Below are positions 29,480-41,692 of a stretch of DNA of 64,000 nt, piece by piece (the first letter of the stretch is position 1; each line of letters opens with the position of its first letter). Position numbers and translations under genes: made by a program. The notes beneath the pieces are model-generated. The model ran no database searches. It was not told where the DNA came from and saw only the letters and a list, made by a program, of their open reading frames with translations. Origin of the DNA: Pseudomonas protegens CHA0 (lineage in GTDB: Bacteria; Pseudomonadota; Gammaproteobacteria; Pseudomonadales; Pseudomonadaceae); assembly GCF_000397205.1 (NCBI RefSeq), contig NC_021237.1:5835001-5899000 (forward strand). Direction: 5' to 3'.

Positions 29480-30336
29480 ATACAGTCAAAACCGTGCGCG
29501 AATTGCGCGCCGCGGTCGCCCGCGCGCGCAGTGAGGGCAAGCGGATCGGCTTCGTGCCCACCATGGGCAACCTGCACAGTGGCCACGCCGCCCTGGTGGC
29601 CAAAGCCGCCCAGCGGGTGGACTTCGTGGTCGCCAGCATCTTCGTCAACCCACTGCAGTTCGGTGCCGGCGAAGACCTGGACAAGTACCCACGCACCCTC
29701 GCCGCCGACCAGGAAAAATTGCTGGAAGCCGGTTGCCACCTGCTGTTTGCCCCCACCGTCGAAGAAATGTACCCCGACGGCATGGCCGGGCAGACCCGGG
29801 TCAGCGTTCCCCAGCTATCCGAAGGCCTGTGCGGCGCCAGCCGTCCCGGGCATTTCGAAGGCGTGGCTACAGTGGTCAGCAAGCTGTTCAACATGGTCCA
29901 GCCCGATCTCGCGGTGTTTGGCCAGAAGGACTACCAGCAGTTGGCAGTGATTCGGGCCCTGGTGCACGACCTGAACATGCCGATCCAGATCATCGGTGAG
30001 CCAACGGTACGTGCCGCCGACGGCCTCGCCCTGTCGTCGCGCAACGGCTACCTGAGCGAAGAGCAGCGCGCTATCGCCCCGGTGCTGTACCGCAGCCTGA
30101 GCCAGATTGCCCAGGCCATCAGGAACGGCGAACGCGACTATCCCAAGCTTGTGGCCGAACAACAGCAGCAGCTTGAAGCCGCCGGTCTGCGCCGTGACTA
30201 CCTGGAAATCCGCCAGGCACAGAACCTGCGTCCAGCCACCGCGCAAGACCGTGAACTGGTGATTCTTGTGGCAGCCTATCTGGGCGCGACACGGTTGATC
30301 GACAACCTGCACCTGGACCTCGACACACCGGCATGA
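29476..30336 (+). CDS. panC: Pantothenate synthetase
   Basis: It joins pantoate and beta-alanine with ATP, via pantoyl-adenylate. It has 286 residues. The HIGH-like motif is [10 protein letters not shown] at about 28-37, with [10 protein letters not shown] and SSRNGYLS further on, as in the family. The ATG overlaps the panB stop (ATGA), so translation is coupled. Its co-substrate beta-alanine normally comes from PanD, whose gene next door is broken here. Confidence 0.97.
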   Translation: MNTVKTVRELRAAVARARSEGKRIGFVPTMGNLHSGHAALVAKAAQRVDFVVASIFVNPLQFGAGEDLDKYPRTLAADQEKLLEAGCHLLFAPTVEEMYPDGMAGQTRVSVPQLSEGLCGASRPGHFEGVATVVSKLFNMVQPDLAVFGQKDYQQLAVIRALVHDLNMPIQIIGEPTVRAADGLALSSRNGYLSEEQRAIAPVLYRSLSQIAQAIRNGERDYPKLVAEQQQQLEAAGLRRDYLEIRQAQNLRPATAQDRELVILVAAYLGATRLIDNLHLDLDTPA

Positions 30337-30441
30337 ACGCCCGATTGCCCGAACTCCAACCTTCGGGCAAACTGCCGCCGGCTGGGGCCTGCAGCCCATG
30401 ACTGCGGGCCCCGTTCAAGGATCCGCCCCAGGGAACACCCC

Positions 30442-30609
30442 ATGTACACCATCATGTTCAAGGCCAAGGTCGGTGATCGAGCGACCCTCTGTACCTATGC
30501 TCCCTGCAGTGAAGCCGAACCGCTCGGTTCCAGGCCGCGCATGCTGCACATGGCCCCTGGCAATGAGCAGAGCCTTACCAGCCCTGCGATTGCGGATCAG
30601 GTCGCCTGA
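30442..30609 (+). pseudogene. panD: panD relic (aspartate 1-decarboxylase with internal deletion)
   Basis: This 55-codon frame has the two ends of PanD joined in frame. MYTIMFKAK corresponds to PanD residues 1-9, and [10 protein letters not shown] onward, with [12 protein letters not shown] and the VA C-terminus, corresponds to the last 46 residues. About 70 central residues are missing, including the Gly24-Ser25 self-cleavage site that makes the pyruvoyl cofactor, and Tyr58. It lies exactly where panD sits in P. aeruginosa, between panC and pgi. An active decarboxylase is not possible from this frame. The comparison is from memory of the family sequence. Confidence 0.85.
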
Positions 30610-30855
30610 CGCTTCCCCCTATTTCTACCCATTGAAAACCCGAATCCAGACCAGGCAGGCCCGCTGAGTACAAAATAGTACTGGCCACCAGTCGGACAAA
30701 GCCAAGACAGAACAGCACGCCGGGGTTACTGTTATCCCCCCGAGTGATTAAACGTATCAGCACAAGGCCGGCCCAACGGGTCCTTGAGACCGCGCAGGAC
30801 GTTCCGGGCTTTTCAGTGTCCAAAAGGCAGTTCAAGCAAAAGGAAAACCGCAGCG

Positions 30856-32520
30856 ATGGCGTACTACCGCACTCCTCATGACGTTACCGCTCTGCCCGCC
30901 TGGCAAGCGTTGAAAGACCACCGCCAAGCCATGCAGGATTTCAGCATGCGCGAGGCGTTCAATGCCGATCCGCAGCGCTTCAGCCAATTCACCCTGAGCA
31001 GCTGCGGGCTGTTTCTCGACTATTCGAAGAACCTGATCACCAGCGAAACCCGCGACCTGCTGGTGAACCTGGCCAAGGAAGTCGGCCTCTCAGACGCCAT
31101 CAAGTCCATGATCACCGGCGAACTGGTCAACGCTTCCGAAGGCCGCCCGGCCTTGCACACCGCACTGCGCCGCCCGGTGGGCGACAAGCTGTCGGTGAAC
31201 GGTGTCAACGTGATGCCCGAAGTGCACAAGGTACTGAACCAGATCACCGAGCTGGTGGGCCGCATCCACGACGGCCTGTGGCGCGGCTACACCGAGAAGC
31301 CCATCACCGACGTGGTGAACATCGGCATCGGCGGCTCCTTCCTCGGCCCGGAGCTGGTTTCCGAAGCGCTGTTGTCCTACGCCCAGAAAGGCGTGCGCTG
31401 CCATTACCTGGCGAACATCGATGGCAGCGAGTTCCATGAGCTTTCTGCGAAAATCCGTGCAGAAACTACGCTATTCATCGTTTCCTCCAAGTCTTTCAAT
31501 ACCCTCGAAACCCTGAAGAACGCCCAGGCAGCACGGGCCTGGTACCTGGCCCAGGGCGGCTCGGAGGCCGAACTGCACCGCCACTTCATCGCCGTGTCGA
31601 GCAACAATGCGGCGGCAGTGGCCTTCGGCATTCGCGAAGAGAACATCTTCCCGATGTGGGACTGGGTCGGCGGGCGCTACTCGCTGTGGTCCGCCATCGG
31701 CCTGCCGATCGCCCTGGCCATCGGCATGTCCAACTTCAAGGAGCTGCTGTCCGGTGCCTACACCATGGACCAGCATTTCCAGAGCGCCCCATTCGAACAG
31801 AACATGCCGGTGCTGCTGGCGCTGCTGGGCGTGTGGTACGGCAATTTCTGGGGCGCGCAGAGCCACGCGATCCTGCCGTACGACCACTACCTGCGCAACA
31901 TCACCAAGCACTTGCAACAATTGGACATGGAATCCAACGGCAAGAGCGTGCGCCAAGACGGCACCCCGGTGGCCACCGATACCGGCCCGGTGATCTGGGG
32001 CGGCGTGGGCTGCAACGGCCAGCATGCCTACCACCAGTTGCTGCACCAGGGCACCCAATTGATTCCGGCCGACTTCATCGTGCCGATCGTCAGCTTCAAC
32101 CCGGTGGCCGACCACCATCAATGGCTGTACGCCAACTGCCTGTCCCAGAGCCAGGCACTAATGCTGGGCAAGACCCGCGCCGAAGCCGAGAGCGAACTGC
32201 GCGAGAAAGGCCTGAGCGAAGCCGAAATCGCGAAGCTGGCACCGCACAAGGTGATTCCCGGCAACCGTCCGAGCAACACCCTGGTGGTGGAGCGCATCAG
32301 CCCGCGGCGCCTTGGCGCACTGGTGGCGCTGTATGAACACAAGGTCTTCGTGCAAAGCGTGGTCTGGGGCATCAACGCCTTCGACCAGTGGGGCGTGGAG
32401 CTGGGCAAGGAGCTGGGCAAAGGCGTCTACAACCGCCTGGTCGGCAGCGACGAAACCCTGGCCGACGACGCATCGACCCAAGGCCTGATCAACTACTTCC
32501 GCGGCCGTCACCGCGGCTGA
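30856..32520 (+). CDS. pgi: Glucose-6-phosphate isomerase
   Basis: It interconverts glucose-6-phosphate and fructose-6-phosphate. In Pseudomonas, which lacks phosphofructokinase, it mainly serves gluconeogenesis and the cyclic Entner-Doudoroff route. It has 554 residues. Signatures are [30 protein letters not shown] and [14 protein letters not shown]. The ATG at 30856 follows AAGGAAAACCGC; an in-frame start 24 codons upstream is not supported by the family. Confidence 0.97.
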   Translation: MAYYRTPHDVTALPAWQALKDHRQAMQDFSMREAFNADPQRFSQFTLSSCGLFLDYSKNLITSETRDLLVNLAKEVGLSDAIKSMITGELVNASEGRPALHTALRRPVGDKLSVNGVNVMPEVHKVLNQITELVGRIHDGLWRGYTEKPITDVVNIGIGGSFLGPELVSEALLSYAQKGVRCHYLANIDGSEFHELSAKIRAETTLFIVSSKSFNTLETLKNAQAARAWYLAQGGSEAELHRHFIAVSSNNAAAVAFGIREENIFPMWDWVGGRYSLWSAIGLPIALAIGMSNFKELLSGAYTMDQHFQSAPFEQNMPVLLALLGVWYGNFWGAQSHAILPYDHYLRNITKHLQQLDMESNGKSVRQDGTPVATDTGPVIWGGVGCNGQHAYHQLLHQGTQLIPADFIVPIVSFNPVADHHQWLYANCLSQSQALMLGKTRAEAESELREKGLSEAEIAKLAPHKVIPGNRPSNTLVVERISPRRLGALVALYEHKVFVQSVVWGINAFDQWGVELGKELGKGVYNRLVGSDETLADDASTQGLINYFRGRHRG

Positions 32521-32535
32521 TCGACCCTGTCACCC

Positions 32536-32560
32536 CAGGAGCCGGCCACACCGGCTCCTG
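32536..32560 (+). terminator. Hairpin after pgi
   Basis: A 10-bp perfect stem (CAGGAGCCGG and complement) with a CCACA loop, 16 bases past the pgi stop. No T-run follows, so termination is likely but not certain. Confidence 0.55.
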
Positions 32561-32648
32561 TCCGGGCCCCTGCCCTTCCCCACTTGAACCTTCCCGGCAC
32601 TTGTGCGCACCCTTATGACTTGTCGCAAAACAAGAATAAGGAACCGTC

Positions 32649-34586
<1,938 letters not shown>

Positions 34587-34591
34587 AACCG

Positions 34592-34618
34592 GCGCGGCAT
34601 CCGCCGCGCTTCTTTTTT
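34592..34618 (+). terminator. acs terminator
   Basis: A 7-bp GC stem (GCGCGGC and complement) with an ATCC loop followed by TTCTTTTTT, just after the acs stop. Confidence 0.85.
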
Positions 34619-34639
34619 AAATAGCCACACCGAGCTGTC

Positions 34640-35506
34640 ATGGAATTCATTCGCAGCCGCATCGAAAGCCAGGTCATGAGCCTGTCCGGCCTGTCTCTGG
34701 GCCAACTCGACCTGGAACATCCCAAAGGTGACCCCGGCCTGTTCGGGCCGGGGTCCGTCAGTTGGCAGGTGCACGCCGACTTCAGCAGCATGCTGATCGG
34801 CGGCATCAGCGCCCTGTTGATGCAGGCCCTGCATCCTCTGGCCTTGGCCGGCGTCTGGGATCACTCGAACTTTCGCCAGGACATGATCGGCCGGCTGCGC
34901 CGCACCGGGCAGTTCATCTCCGGCACCACCTTCGGCTCCCGCCAGGACGCCGAATGGCTGATCGACAAGGTACGCAGCATTCACTTGCACATAGTCGGCA
35001 CCGCCCCCGATGGCCGCCCCTATGCCGCCAGCGACCCCGATCTGCTGACCTGGGTTCACGTGGCTGAGGTCAGCAGCTTTCTTGCCGCGCACTTGCGTTA
35101 CCTCAACCCTCATCTCTCCGGGGCTGACCAGGATCGCTACTACGACGAGATCGCCCTGATCGCCGAACGCCTGGGAGCCCGGGACGTGCCGCGCTCGCGA
35201 CGCGCCGTGGCCGACTACCTGCAGGCCATGCGCCCCCAACTGCTCTGCGACCAGCGCAGCCGGGAGGTCCTGCGCCTGCTGCTGGCTGCCCCAGCCCCCA
35301 GCCGCCTGGCCAAACCCTTCGGTTCGTTGATGATGCAGGCCGGCATCGACCTGCTGCCGGACTGGGCCAGCGCCATGCTCGAGGTCAATCAGAACCCGCT
35401 GCAACGCCAACTGATTCGTGCCAGCGTCAAGCGCAGCACGCCGATGCTGCGCTGGGCGGTACGGGACAGTTCCGTGCACCGGGCGAAACGACGCATGGGC
35501 CTGTAA
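34640..35506 (+). CDS. Oxygenase MpaB family protein (DUF2236)
   Basis: A 288-residue DUF2236 protein, the family of mycophenolic acid MpaB and latex-clearing-protein-like haem enzymes. The family core is visible as LMQALHPLALAGVWDHS (with the conserved His) at about 57-73 and later RTGQFISGTTFG and LLTWVHVAEVSSF. Members use a b-type haem for oxidative cleavages. The substrate here is unknown. It stands alone, with an acs terminator upstream. Confidence 0.85.
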   Translation: MEFIRSRIESQVMSLSGLSLGQLDLEHPKGDPGLFGPGSVSWQVHADFSSMLIGGISALLMQALHPLALAGVWDHSNFRQDMIGRLRRTGQFISGTTFGSRQDAEWLIDKVRSIHLHIVGTAPDGRPYAASDPDLLTWVHVAEVSSFLAAHLRYLNPHLSGADQDRYYDEIALIAERLGARDVPRSRRAVADYLQAMRPQLLCDQRSREVLRLLLAAPAPSRLAKPFGSLMMQAGIDLLPDWASAMLEVNQNPLQRQLIRASVKRSTPMLRWAVRDSSVHRAKRRMGL

Positions 35507-35665
35507 AAACCGACCGTTCAAGCACAACCCGACCGGCCGGTTCGCGATTGGCCGGCTCCCGGGGTTGTGTGCAACCATGATTTCGCCAATTTCCAGTGCC
35601 TGTGCCGCCCGGCCAACACCCGCACCACGCCACAGGTCCCCGCCACCGAACACAAGGACCCGATC

Positions 35666-36844
35666 ATGCAAGACGTCGTAATCGTTGCCGCCACCCGCAC
35701 CGCCGTGGGCAGTTTCCAGGGCTCCCTGGCGAACATTCCCGCCGTTGACCTGGGCGCCGCGGTCATCCGCCAATTGCTGGCCCAGACCGGCATCGACCCG
35801 GCCCAGGTCGACGAAGTGCTCATGGGCCAGGTGCTCACCGCCGGCGCCGGGCAGAACCCCGCCCGCCAGGCCGCGATCAAGGCCGGCCTGCCCCACGCGG
35901 TACCCGCCATGACCCTGAACAAGGTCTGCGGCTCCGGCCTCAAGGCCCTGCACCTGGGCGCCCAGGCCATCCGCTGCGGCGATGCCGAGGTGATCATCGC
36001 CGGCGGCCAGGAAAACATGAGCCTGTCCAACTACGTGCTGCCCGGCGCCCGCACCGGCCTGCGCATGGGCCACAGCCAGATGGTCGACTCCATGATCAGC
36101 GACGGCCTGTGGGATGCCTTCAACGACTACCACATGGGCATCACCGCCGAGAACCTGGTGGAGAAATACGGCATCAGCCGTGAAGCCCAGGACGCCTTCG
36201 CCGCCGCTTCCCAACAGAAAGCCGCGGCGGCCATCGAGGCCGGGCGCTTTGTCGACGAGATCACCCCGATCCAGATTCCCCAGCGCAAGGGCGAGCCGCT
36301 GACCTTCGCCACCGACGAACAGCCGCGCCCCGGCACCACCGCCGAGGCCCTGGCCAAGCTCAAGCCGGCGTTCAAGAAAGACGGCAGCGTCACCGCCGGC
36401 AACGCCTCGGCGCTGAACGACGGCGCTGCCGCGGTGATGCTGATGAGCGCCAGCAAGGCCCGGGCCCTGGGCCTGCCGGTGCTGGCAAAAATTGCCGCCT
36501 ACGCCAACGCCGGCGTCGACCCGGCGATCATGGGCATCGGCCCGGTCTCGGCCACCCGCCGCTGCCTGGACAAGGCCGGCTGGACCCTGGACCAGCTGGA
36601 CCTGATCGAAGCCAACGAAGCCTTCGCCGCGCAGTCGCTGTCGGTGGCCCAGGAACTGGAATGGGACGCCAGCAAGGTCAACGTCAACGGCGGTGCGATC
36701 GCCATCGGCCACCCGATTGGTGCATCGGGCTGCCGGGTGCTGGTGACCCTGCTGCATGAAATGATCAAGCGTGATGCCAAAAAGGGCCTGGCGACCCTGT
36801 GCATCGGCGGCGGCCAGGGCGTGGCCCTGGCGATCGAGCGCTAA
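35666..36844 (+). CDS. Acetyl-CoA C-acetyltransferase (thiolase)
   Basis: A 392-residue biosynthetic-type thiolase, interconverting two acetyl-CoA and acetoacetyl-CoA. The acyl-carrying cysteine is in [12 protein letters not shown] (about residue 88). The catalytic His lies in [15 protein letters not shown] and the second cysteine in TLCIGGGQG near the end. The frame is open upstream, but the ATG at 35666 ([12 protein letters not shown]) is the family start. Pseudomonas carries several such genes, so the specific symbol is left open. Confidence 0.92.
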   Translation: MQDVVIVAATRTAVGSFQGSLANIPAVDLGAAVIRQLLAQTGIDPAQVDEVLMGQVLTAGAGQNPARQAAIKAGLPHAVPAMTLNKVCGSGLKALHLGAQAIRCGDAEVIIAGGQENMSLSNYVLPGARTGLRMGHSQMVDSMISDGLWDAFNDYHMGITAENLVEKYGISREAQDAFAAASQQKAAAAIEAGRFVDEITPIQIPQRKGEPLTFATDEQPRPGTTAEALAKLKPAFKKDGSVTAGNASALNDGAAAVMLMSASKARALGLPVLAKIAAYANAGVDPAIMGIGPVSATRRCLDKAGWTLDQLDLIEANEAFAAQSLSVAQELEWDASKVNVNGGAIAIGHPIGASGCRVLVTLLHEMIKRDAKKGLATLCIGGGQGVALAIER

Positions 36845-36867
36845 CCTCCGCGCAAAACCGCCCTCCT

Positions 36868-37027
36868 TGTAGGAGCTGGCTTGCCAGCGAAGGTGCCCGT
36901 GAGAGCGCTTTCGCCAGCAAGCTGGCTCCTACAGGCAAGGCGCGTGCACGATCGCCTTCGCCAGCAAGCTGGCTCCTACGGGCAAGGCGTGCGCATGATC
37001 GTCTTTGCCGGCAAGCTGGCTCCTACA
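36868..37027 (+). repeat. REP element cluster, one forward and three inverted copies
   Basis: Four copies of a Pseudomonas REP sequence with core AGCTGGCTTGCCAGC or its complement: 36868-36892 forward, then 36908-36934, 36956-36980 and 37003-37027 inverted. The first two can form a large hairpin. The three inverted copies repeat with a 47-base period, including their linkers. They fill the space between the thiolase and the methyltransferase genes. Confidence 0.9.
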
Positions 37028-37084
37028 ACGGACGGGACGCTGGTAAACTGCCGCGCCTCACTCCTCAGCTCCAAGGCGCTCCGC

Positions 37085-38101
37085 ATGTCCTCCTTGAATC
37101 AGGCGCTGCGCGCCGCTCTCGATCACCGCCAGGACCTGCTCGCCGAGCTGCATCAGCAAGGCACCGACTGCTATCGCCTGTTCCACGGCAGCCAGGAGGG
37201 TGCCGGCGGCCTGACCATCGACCGCTATGGCCCGCAATTGCTGGTACAGAGCTTTCACCAGACGCTGGAACGCGACGCCCTGCTGCAACTGCACGACAGC
37301 ATCAATCAGCATCTGAACCTGTCGACCCTGCTGGTCTACAACGACCGCTCCCGGGGCAACTCGCGGATCGACCGCGAAGACTCGGTGTACCGCGCCGAAG
37401 AGGCTGCCCTCGAGGACCTGGTTGGCCACGAATGGGGCCTGAATTACCGCGTGCGTGGACGCCACGCCGGGCAGGACCCACTATTGTTTCTCGACCTGCG
37501 CAACGCCCGTGGCTGGGTCAAGCAACACAGCGCGGGTAAAAGCGTGCTCAACCTCTTCGCCTACACCTGTGGCGTAGGCCTCAGCGCCGCAGCTGGCGGC
37601 GCGCGCGAGGTGTGCAACCTGGACTTCGCCGAGGGCAACCTGGCCGTCGGACGGGAGAACGGCCAGCTCAACCCGCAATTGCCACAGATGCAGTTCGTGC
37701 AGTCGGACTATTTCCCGGCCATCCGCCAACTGGCGGGCCTGCCCATCAGCCAGCGCCGCGGGCAGAAACTGCCCAGCTATCCGCGCCTTGAACAGCGCCA
37801 GTACGACCTGGTACTGCTGGACCCGCCAGCCTGGGCCAAGAGCGCCTTCGGTACGGTCGACCTGCTGCGTGATTACCAGAGCCTACTCAAGCCGGCACTG
37901 CTGGCCACCGCCGAAGACGGCGTGCTGATCTGCTGCAACAACCTGGCCAAGGTCTCGATGCCGGACTGGCGTGAACAAGTATTGCGCTGCGCCGAGAAGG
38001 CCGGGCGTCCGGTGCGCGACTGCCAGGTCTTGGTACCCGCCGTGGACTTCCCTTCCCAAGACGGGCAACCCCCACTGAAAACCTTGATCCTGCAACTTTG
38101 A
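37085..38101 (+). CDS. Class I SAM-dependent methyltransferase, RlmI-like
   Basis: A 338-residue methyltransferase similar to rRNA m5C enzymes of the RlmI group. Motif I is NLFAYTCGVGLSAAAGG at about 154-170 and the catalytic motif IV LLDPPAWAKSAFG near 245. The N-terminal part (FHGSQEGAGGLTIDRYG) is the family's substrate-side domain; a separate PUA domain is not evident. The start at 37085 follows the REP cluster; open codons upstream run through the repeats and are not coding. Confidence 0.85.
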   Translation: MSSLNQALRAALDHRQDLLAELHQQGTDCYRLFHGSQEGAGGLTIDRYGPQLLVQSFHQTLERDALLQLHDSINQHLNLSTLLVYNDRSRGNSRIDREDSVYRAEEAALEDLVGHEWGLNYRVRGRHAGQDPLLFLDLRNARGWVKQHSAGKSVLNLFAYTCGVGLSAAAGGAREVCNLDFAEGNLAVGRENGQLNPQLPQMQFVQSDYFPAIRQLAGLPISQRRGQKLPSYPRLEQRQYDLVLLDPPAWAKSAFGTVDLLRDYQSLLKPALLATAEDGVLICCNNLAKVSMPDWREQVLRCAEKAGRPVRDCQVLVPAVDFPSQDGQPPLKTLILQL

Positions 38102-38194
38102 CCAAGAGCAGGAAATCTGAACAATCCTGAAGACTGGAGTGGTTTCGGAACCGTAAACGCGTGCCATACTCCAAGGCACTTCCGATTCAGATAG

Positions 38195-41125
38195 ATGAAG
38201 CCTCGCATGACCAAAGGATTGATTCGCGCTCTTTGCGCCTTGTTGACCGCTCTCGCCCTTTACAGTCTGCTGGGCTTTCTGATTCTGCCGGGCATTGCCT
38301 TGCGGGTGGCCAACCAGCAATTGGCCAACTACGCCACCACCCCAGCCCATATCCAGCGCATCGAGCTCAATCCCTTCAGCCTGGAGCTGACCCTCTGGGG
38401 CCTGAGCATCGGTGAACCTGGCAAGGAGCAGATCGCCTTCGATCGCCTCTACGCCAATCTGCAATTGGACAGCCTGTGGAAACGTGCGCTGCACCTGGCG
38501 GATGTCGAGCTGGACCAGCCCAAGACCGAAATCCTCTTCGACAAGGAAGGCAAGCTCAACCTCCTGGCCCTGTTCAAGCTGCCGGCCAGCGAACCGACCC
38601 CAAGCGACCCCAACGCCAAACCCTTCCCGGTACGCATCGAACGCATCAATCTGGCCGGCGGCTACCTGCATTTCCAGGACCTGCGCCCCAGCGAACCCAT
38701 CGAATTCCTCTACAACAAGCTCGATTTTGAGCTGAAGAACCTCAGTACCCTGCCGGACGACAGCGCCGACATGACGCTGGTGGCCACCGGCCCCGAGGGC
38801 GGGCAGATCGACTGGAGCGGCAACTTCAGCGTGACGCCGCTGACCTCCGAAGGCACCTTGAAAGTCACCGACGGCAAGATGAAAGCCTGGTGGCCCTATG
38901 TGCGCGATGCGGTGCCGCTGGTGCTGGAAGACGGCGTGGTCAACCTCAGTACCCACTACAAATTCAGCCTGACCAAGGAAACCGAGCTGCTGCTGGACAA
39001 CACCTCCATCAGCGTCGCGCCCTTTGCCATCAAGGCCCCGGACGGTCGCCCACTGGCGCGTCTGGAGCGCCTGGACGTCAGCGAAACCACAGTCGACCTG
39101 GCCAAGCAGCACGTGATTGTCGGCAAGGTCCGCAGCCAAAAGCTCGAAACCTGGGCCGCCCTTGAAGCCGACGGCCAGTTGGACTGGCAAAAGCTCTTCG
39201 CCAGTCAGCCGGCCAAACCGGCGCCAAAACCCGAGCCGGCCGCCGCCGACGCCCCCAAGGAACCGGCAGTACCGAGCAAACCCTGGCAGGTGCTGCTCAA
39301 GGACGTGCAACTGCGCAACTACCAGGTGCACCTGGCCGATCGCAAGGCCAAGCCCGCCGTAGCCCTGGAGCTGGGGCCGCTGAACCTGGACCTGCAGAAC
39401 TTCGACAGCCTCAACCAGTCGCCCTTCACCCTCAAGCTCGATACTGGCCTGGGCAAACAAGGCAAGGTCAACGCCACTGGCGAGGTCAACCTCAACCCCG
39501 TCAGCGCCAAACTCAAGGTGCAGACCCGGGACATCGACCTGCGCGTCGCCCAGTCCTATATCAGCCCGTTCATCCGCCTGGAACTGCGCAGCGGCATGCT
39601 CGGCAGTGACCTGGCAGTGGACCTGAAGAAAGTCGAACCCCTGACTTTCAGCGTCACCGGCCGGGCCAATGTGGACCAGTTGCACACCCTGGACACCCTC
39701 AAGACCCGCGACTTCGTGAAATGGAAACAAGTGGTGGTCGAAGGCCTGAACTATCAGCACGGTGACAGCCTGACCATCAGCCGGGTCAACCTGATGCAGC
39801 CCTATGCACGCTTCATCATCAACGATGACCGCACCACCAATATCGACGACCTGCTGATTCCACAACCACCCAGCAGTGGTGGCAAATCCTCGACGAAGTC
39901 CGAGCCCAGCTCAAGCAAGCCCCTGGGCATCCACATCGGTGAAATCGCCATCAACGACGGTTCGGCGAACTTCGCCGACCTGAGCCTGACGCCTAACTTC
40001 GCTACCGCCATCCAGCAGCTCAACGGCCATGTCGGCACCATCGACAGCCGCCAGGCCAAGCCGGCAGACGTGGACGTCAAGGGCAAGGTCGACCGCTATG
40101 CGCCGGTGACCATCAAGGGCAGCGTCAACCCGTTCGATCCGATGGCCGCCCTGGATATCGCCACCAGCTTCAAACGAGTTGAACTGACCACCCTGACCCC
40201 CTACTCCGGGAAATTCGCCGGTTTCCGCATCCGCAAGGGCCGGCTCAACCTCGACCTGCACTACATGATCACCAAGGGCCAGCTCAAGGCCGAGAACAAA
40301 CTGGTGGTCGAGCAGTTGCAACTGGGGGAAAAGGTCGACAGCCCGGACGCCGTGGATCTGCCGATCCGCCTGGCAGTGGCCTTGCTGAAAGATACGGACG
40401 GCAAGATCTCCATCGAGCTGCCTATCTCCGGTGATTTGAACAACCCGCAGTTCAGCGTGATGCCGATTGTCTGGCAGACCCTGCGCAATCTGGTGCTGCG
40501 CGCCGCCCAGGCACCCTTCAAGTTCATTGGCGGGCTGGTCAGCGGTGGTGGCTCGGAAGACCTGAGCAACGTGTCCTTCGCTCCAGGCTCCAGCGACCTG
40601 AGCAAGGAATCCGAGTCGGCCCTGACCACCCTGGCCAAGGCGCTCAAGGAGCGTCCGACCCTGCGCCTGGAAATCGAAGGTACCAGCGCCCAGAGCAGTG
40701 ACGGCCCGCTGATCGCCGAGCAGCGGCTGGAGCGCGAATACCAGTACAACTACTACAAGATCCTCCAGCGCCGCGGTGACAAGGTCCCCGCCCAGGCGTC
40801 CCTGCTGCAGGTTCCCGAGGGCGAAAAAGCCCCTCTGCTGGAAGGCATCTACCGCACCCGCCTGAAACAGCAGCCGCCGGCGGAATGGACCCAGCTCAGC
40901 CGCGACGAACGCAGCGCCAAGCTGCGTGAAGGTTTGATCAAGTTCTGGAGCAGCAGCGACGTGCTGTTGCGACAACTGGGTCAGGAGCGCGCCAGCAGCA
41001 TCAAGGACTTCCTGGTGGACAAGGGCCAACTGGCCGACGACCGGGTCTACTTCATCGATGCCAACCTGGGCCAGGCCGAAAGCGATGGCCGGGTCGTCAC
41101 CCCGCTGCACCTGGACAGCGAATAA
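38195..41125 (+). CDS. Large DUF748 (AsmA-like) envelope protein
   Basis: A 976-residue protein with one N-terminal membrane segment (about 12-32) and a long periplasmic part with DUF748/AsmA-like repeating beta-strand segments. This is the kind of elongated bridge proposed for lipid transport between membranes. A Lys/Pro/Ala-rich linker lies near 340-370 and a Ser-rich one near 560-572. Residues about 790-850 (VSFAPGSSDLSKESESAL, then LEIEGTSA) resemble an OmpA-like peptidoglycan-binding domain. An alternative ATG is at 38207. The function is inferred only from family. Confidence 0.85.
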   Translation: MKPRMTKGLIRALCALLTALALYSLLGFLILPGIALRVANQQLANYATTPAHIQRIELNPFSLELTLWGLSIGEPGKEQIAFDRLYANLQLDSLWKRALHLADVELDQPKTEILFDKEGKLNLLALFKLPASEPTPSDPNAKPFPVRIERINLAGGYLHFQDLRPSEPIEFLYNKLDFELKNLSTLPDDSADMTLVATGPEGGQIDWSGNFSVTPLTSEGTLKVTDGKMKAWWPYVRDAVPLVLEDGVVNLSTHYKFSLTKETELLLDNTSISVAPFAIKAPDGRPLARLERLDVSETTVDLAKQHVIVGKVRSQKLETWAALEADGQLDWQKLFASQPAKPAPKPEPAAADAPKEPAVPSKPWQVLLKDVQLRNYQVHLADRKAKPAVALELGPLNLDLQNFDSLNQSPFTLKLDTGLGKQGKVNATGEVNLNPVSAKLKVQTRDIDLRVAQSYISPFIRLELRSGMLGSDLAVDLKKVEPLTFSVTGRANVDQLHTLDTLKTRDFVKWKQVVVEGLNYQHGDSLTISRVNLMQPYARFIINDDRTTNIDDLLIPQPPSSGGKSSTKSEPSSSKPLGIHIGEIAINDGSANFADLSLTPNFATAIQQLNGHVGTIDSRQAKPADVDVKGKVDRYAPVTIKGSVNPFDPMAALDIATSFKRVELTTLTPYSGKFAGFRIRKGRLNLDLHYMITKGQLKAENKLVVEQLQLGEKVDSPDAVDLPIRLAVALLKDTDGKISIELPISGDLNNPQFSVMPIVWQTLRNLVLRAAQAPFKFIGGLVSGGGSEDLSNVSFAPGSSDLSKESESALTTLAKALKERPTLRLEIEGTSAQSSDGPLIAEQRLEREYQYNYYKILQRRGDKVPAQASLLQVPEGEKAPLLEGIYRTRLKQQPPAEWTQLSRDERSAKLREGLIKFWSSSDVLLRQLGQERASSIKDFLVDKGQLADDRVYFIDANLGQAESDGRVVTPLHLDSE

Positions 41126-41196
41126 ACCTCTCGCGCCGGGCTCCACCCAGCCCGGCCGGTATCTCCTGCAGCGCCTGCCTGGCGCCCACAATAGAA

Positions 41197-41225
41197 CAGG
41201 CCCCGACACTCAGTGCCGGGGCCTG
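41197..41225. terminator. Hairpin between convergent genes
   Basis: A 9-bp stem (CAGGCCCCG and complement) around an 11-base loop that can itself pair (CAC with GTG). It lies between the ends of the DUF748 gene and the BON gene, and may serve both strands. Confidence 0.6.
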
Positions 41226-41335
41226 TAATGATCACTTCCCTGTGATCTTCCGCATGAACCCTTTTGAGAAGCGGCAGACGTATCACTCGGCTCGTCTACC
41301 GCACCCTCTCCCTGTCCAGGCGAGAAGCGTGAGTG

Positions 41336-41692
41336 TTACTCGGCTTTCAGGCCGTCAGCAGAAACTGCCTTGACGCCTTTGATTTTCTTGGTGATGGCCA
41401 CGGCGGTAGCTTTCTGAGCCTCGGTTACCGCAACAGTGGACGACAGCGAAACAACGCCCTTGTTGGTTTCAACCTTGATGTCGGTGCCAGGAATGCCTTT
41501 CTCGGTTACCAGATCGCTTTTCACTTTGGTGGTGATCCAGGTATCGGAGGTGGCCTCTTTGGCCTTGGTCACTTCACCGGCAGCCACCACCATGGGCGAC
41601 TGGGTGTTTTGAGTGGTCTGCGCAAATGCTGCGTTAGCCATGGTCAGGGTCAGAGCGGTAGCAGTTGCGGCAGCGATAGCGAACTTCTTCAT
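41336..41692 (-). CDS. Exported BON-domain protein
   Basis: A 118-residue periplasmic protein: a signal peptide (cleavage after about residue 24, AFA-QTT) and one BON domain at about 50-115 (DTWITTKVKSDLV, then VETNKGVVSLSSTV). BON domains bind phospholipid; OsmY-type members are induced by osmotic or envelope stress. Only one of the two BON domains of OsmY is present. Monocistronic, with an AT-rich upstream region. Confidence 0.88.
   Translation of the reverse strand: MKKFAIAAATATALTLTMANAAFAQTTQNTQSPMVVAAGEVTKAKEATSDTWITTKVKSDLVTEKGIPGTDIKVETNKGVVSLSSTVAVTEAQKATAVAITKKIKGVKAVSADGLKAE

Noticed and set aside
36868..37027. Repeats considered as a CRISPR array
   Set aside because: The units are palindromic REP cores in mixed orientation with similar, not unique, linkers, and no cas gene is near.
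36799..37084. Upstream extension of the methyltransferase through the REP cluster
   Set aside because: The extra codons are translated repeats; the family N-terminus begins at 37085.
37883..39865. 660-codon open frame antisense to the methyltransferase and DUF748 genes
   Set aside because: Shadow frame; it crosses the intergenic gap and has no recognisable domain.
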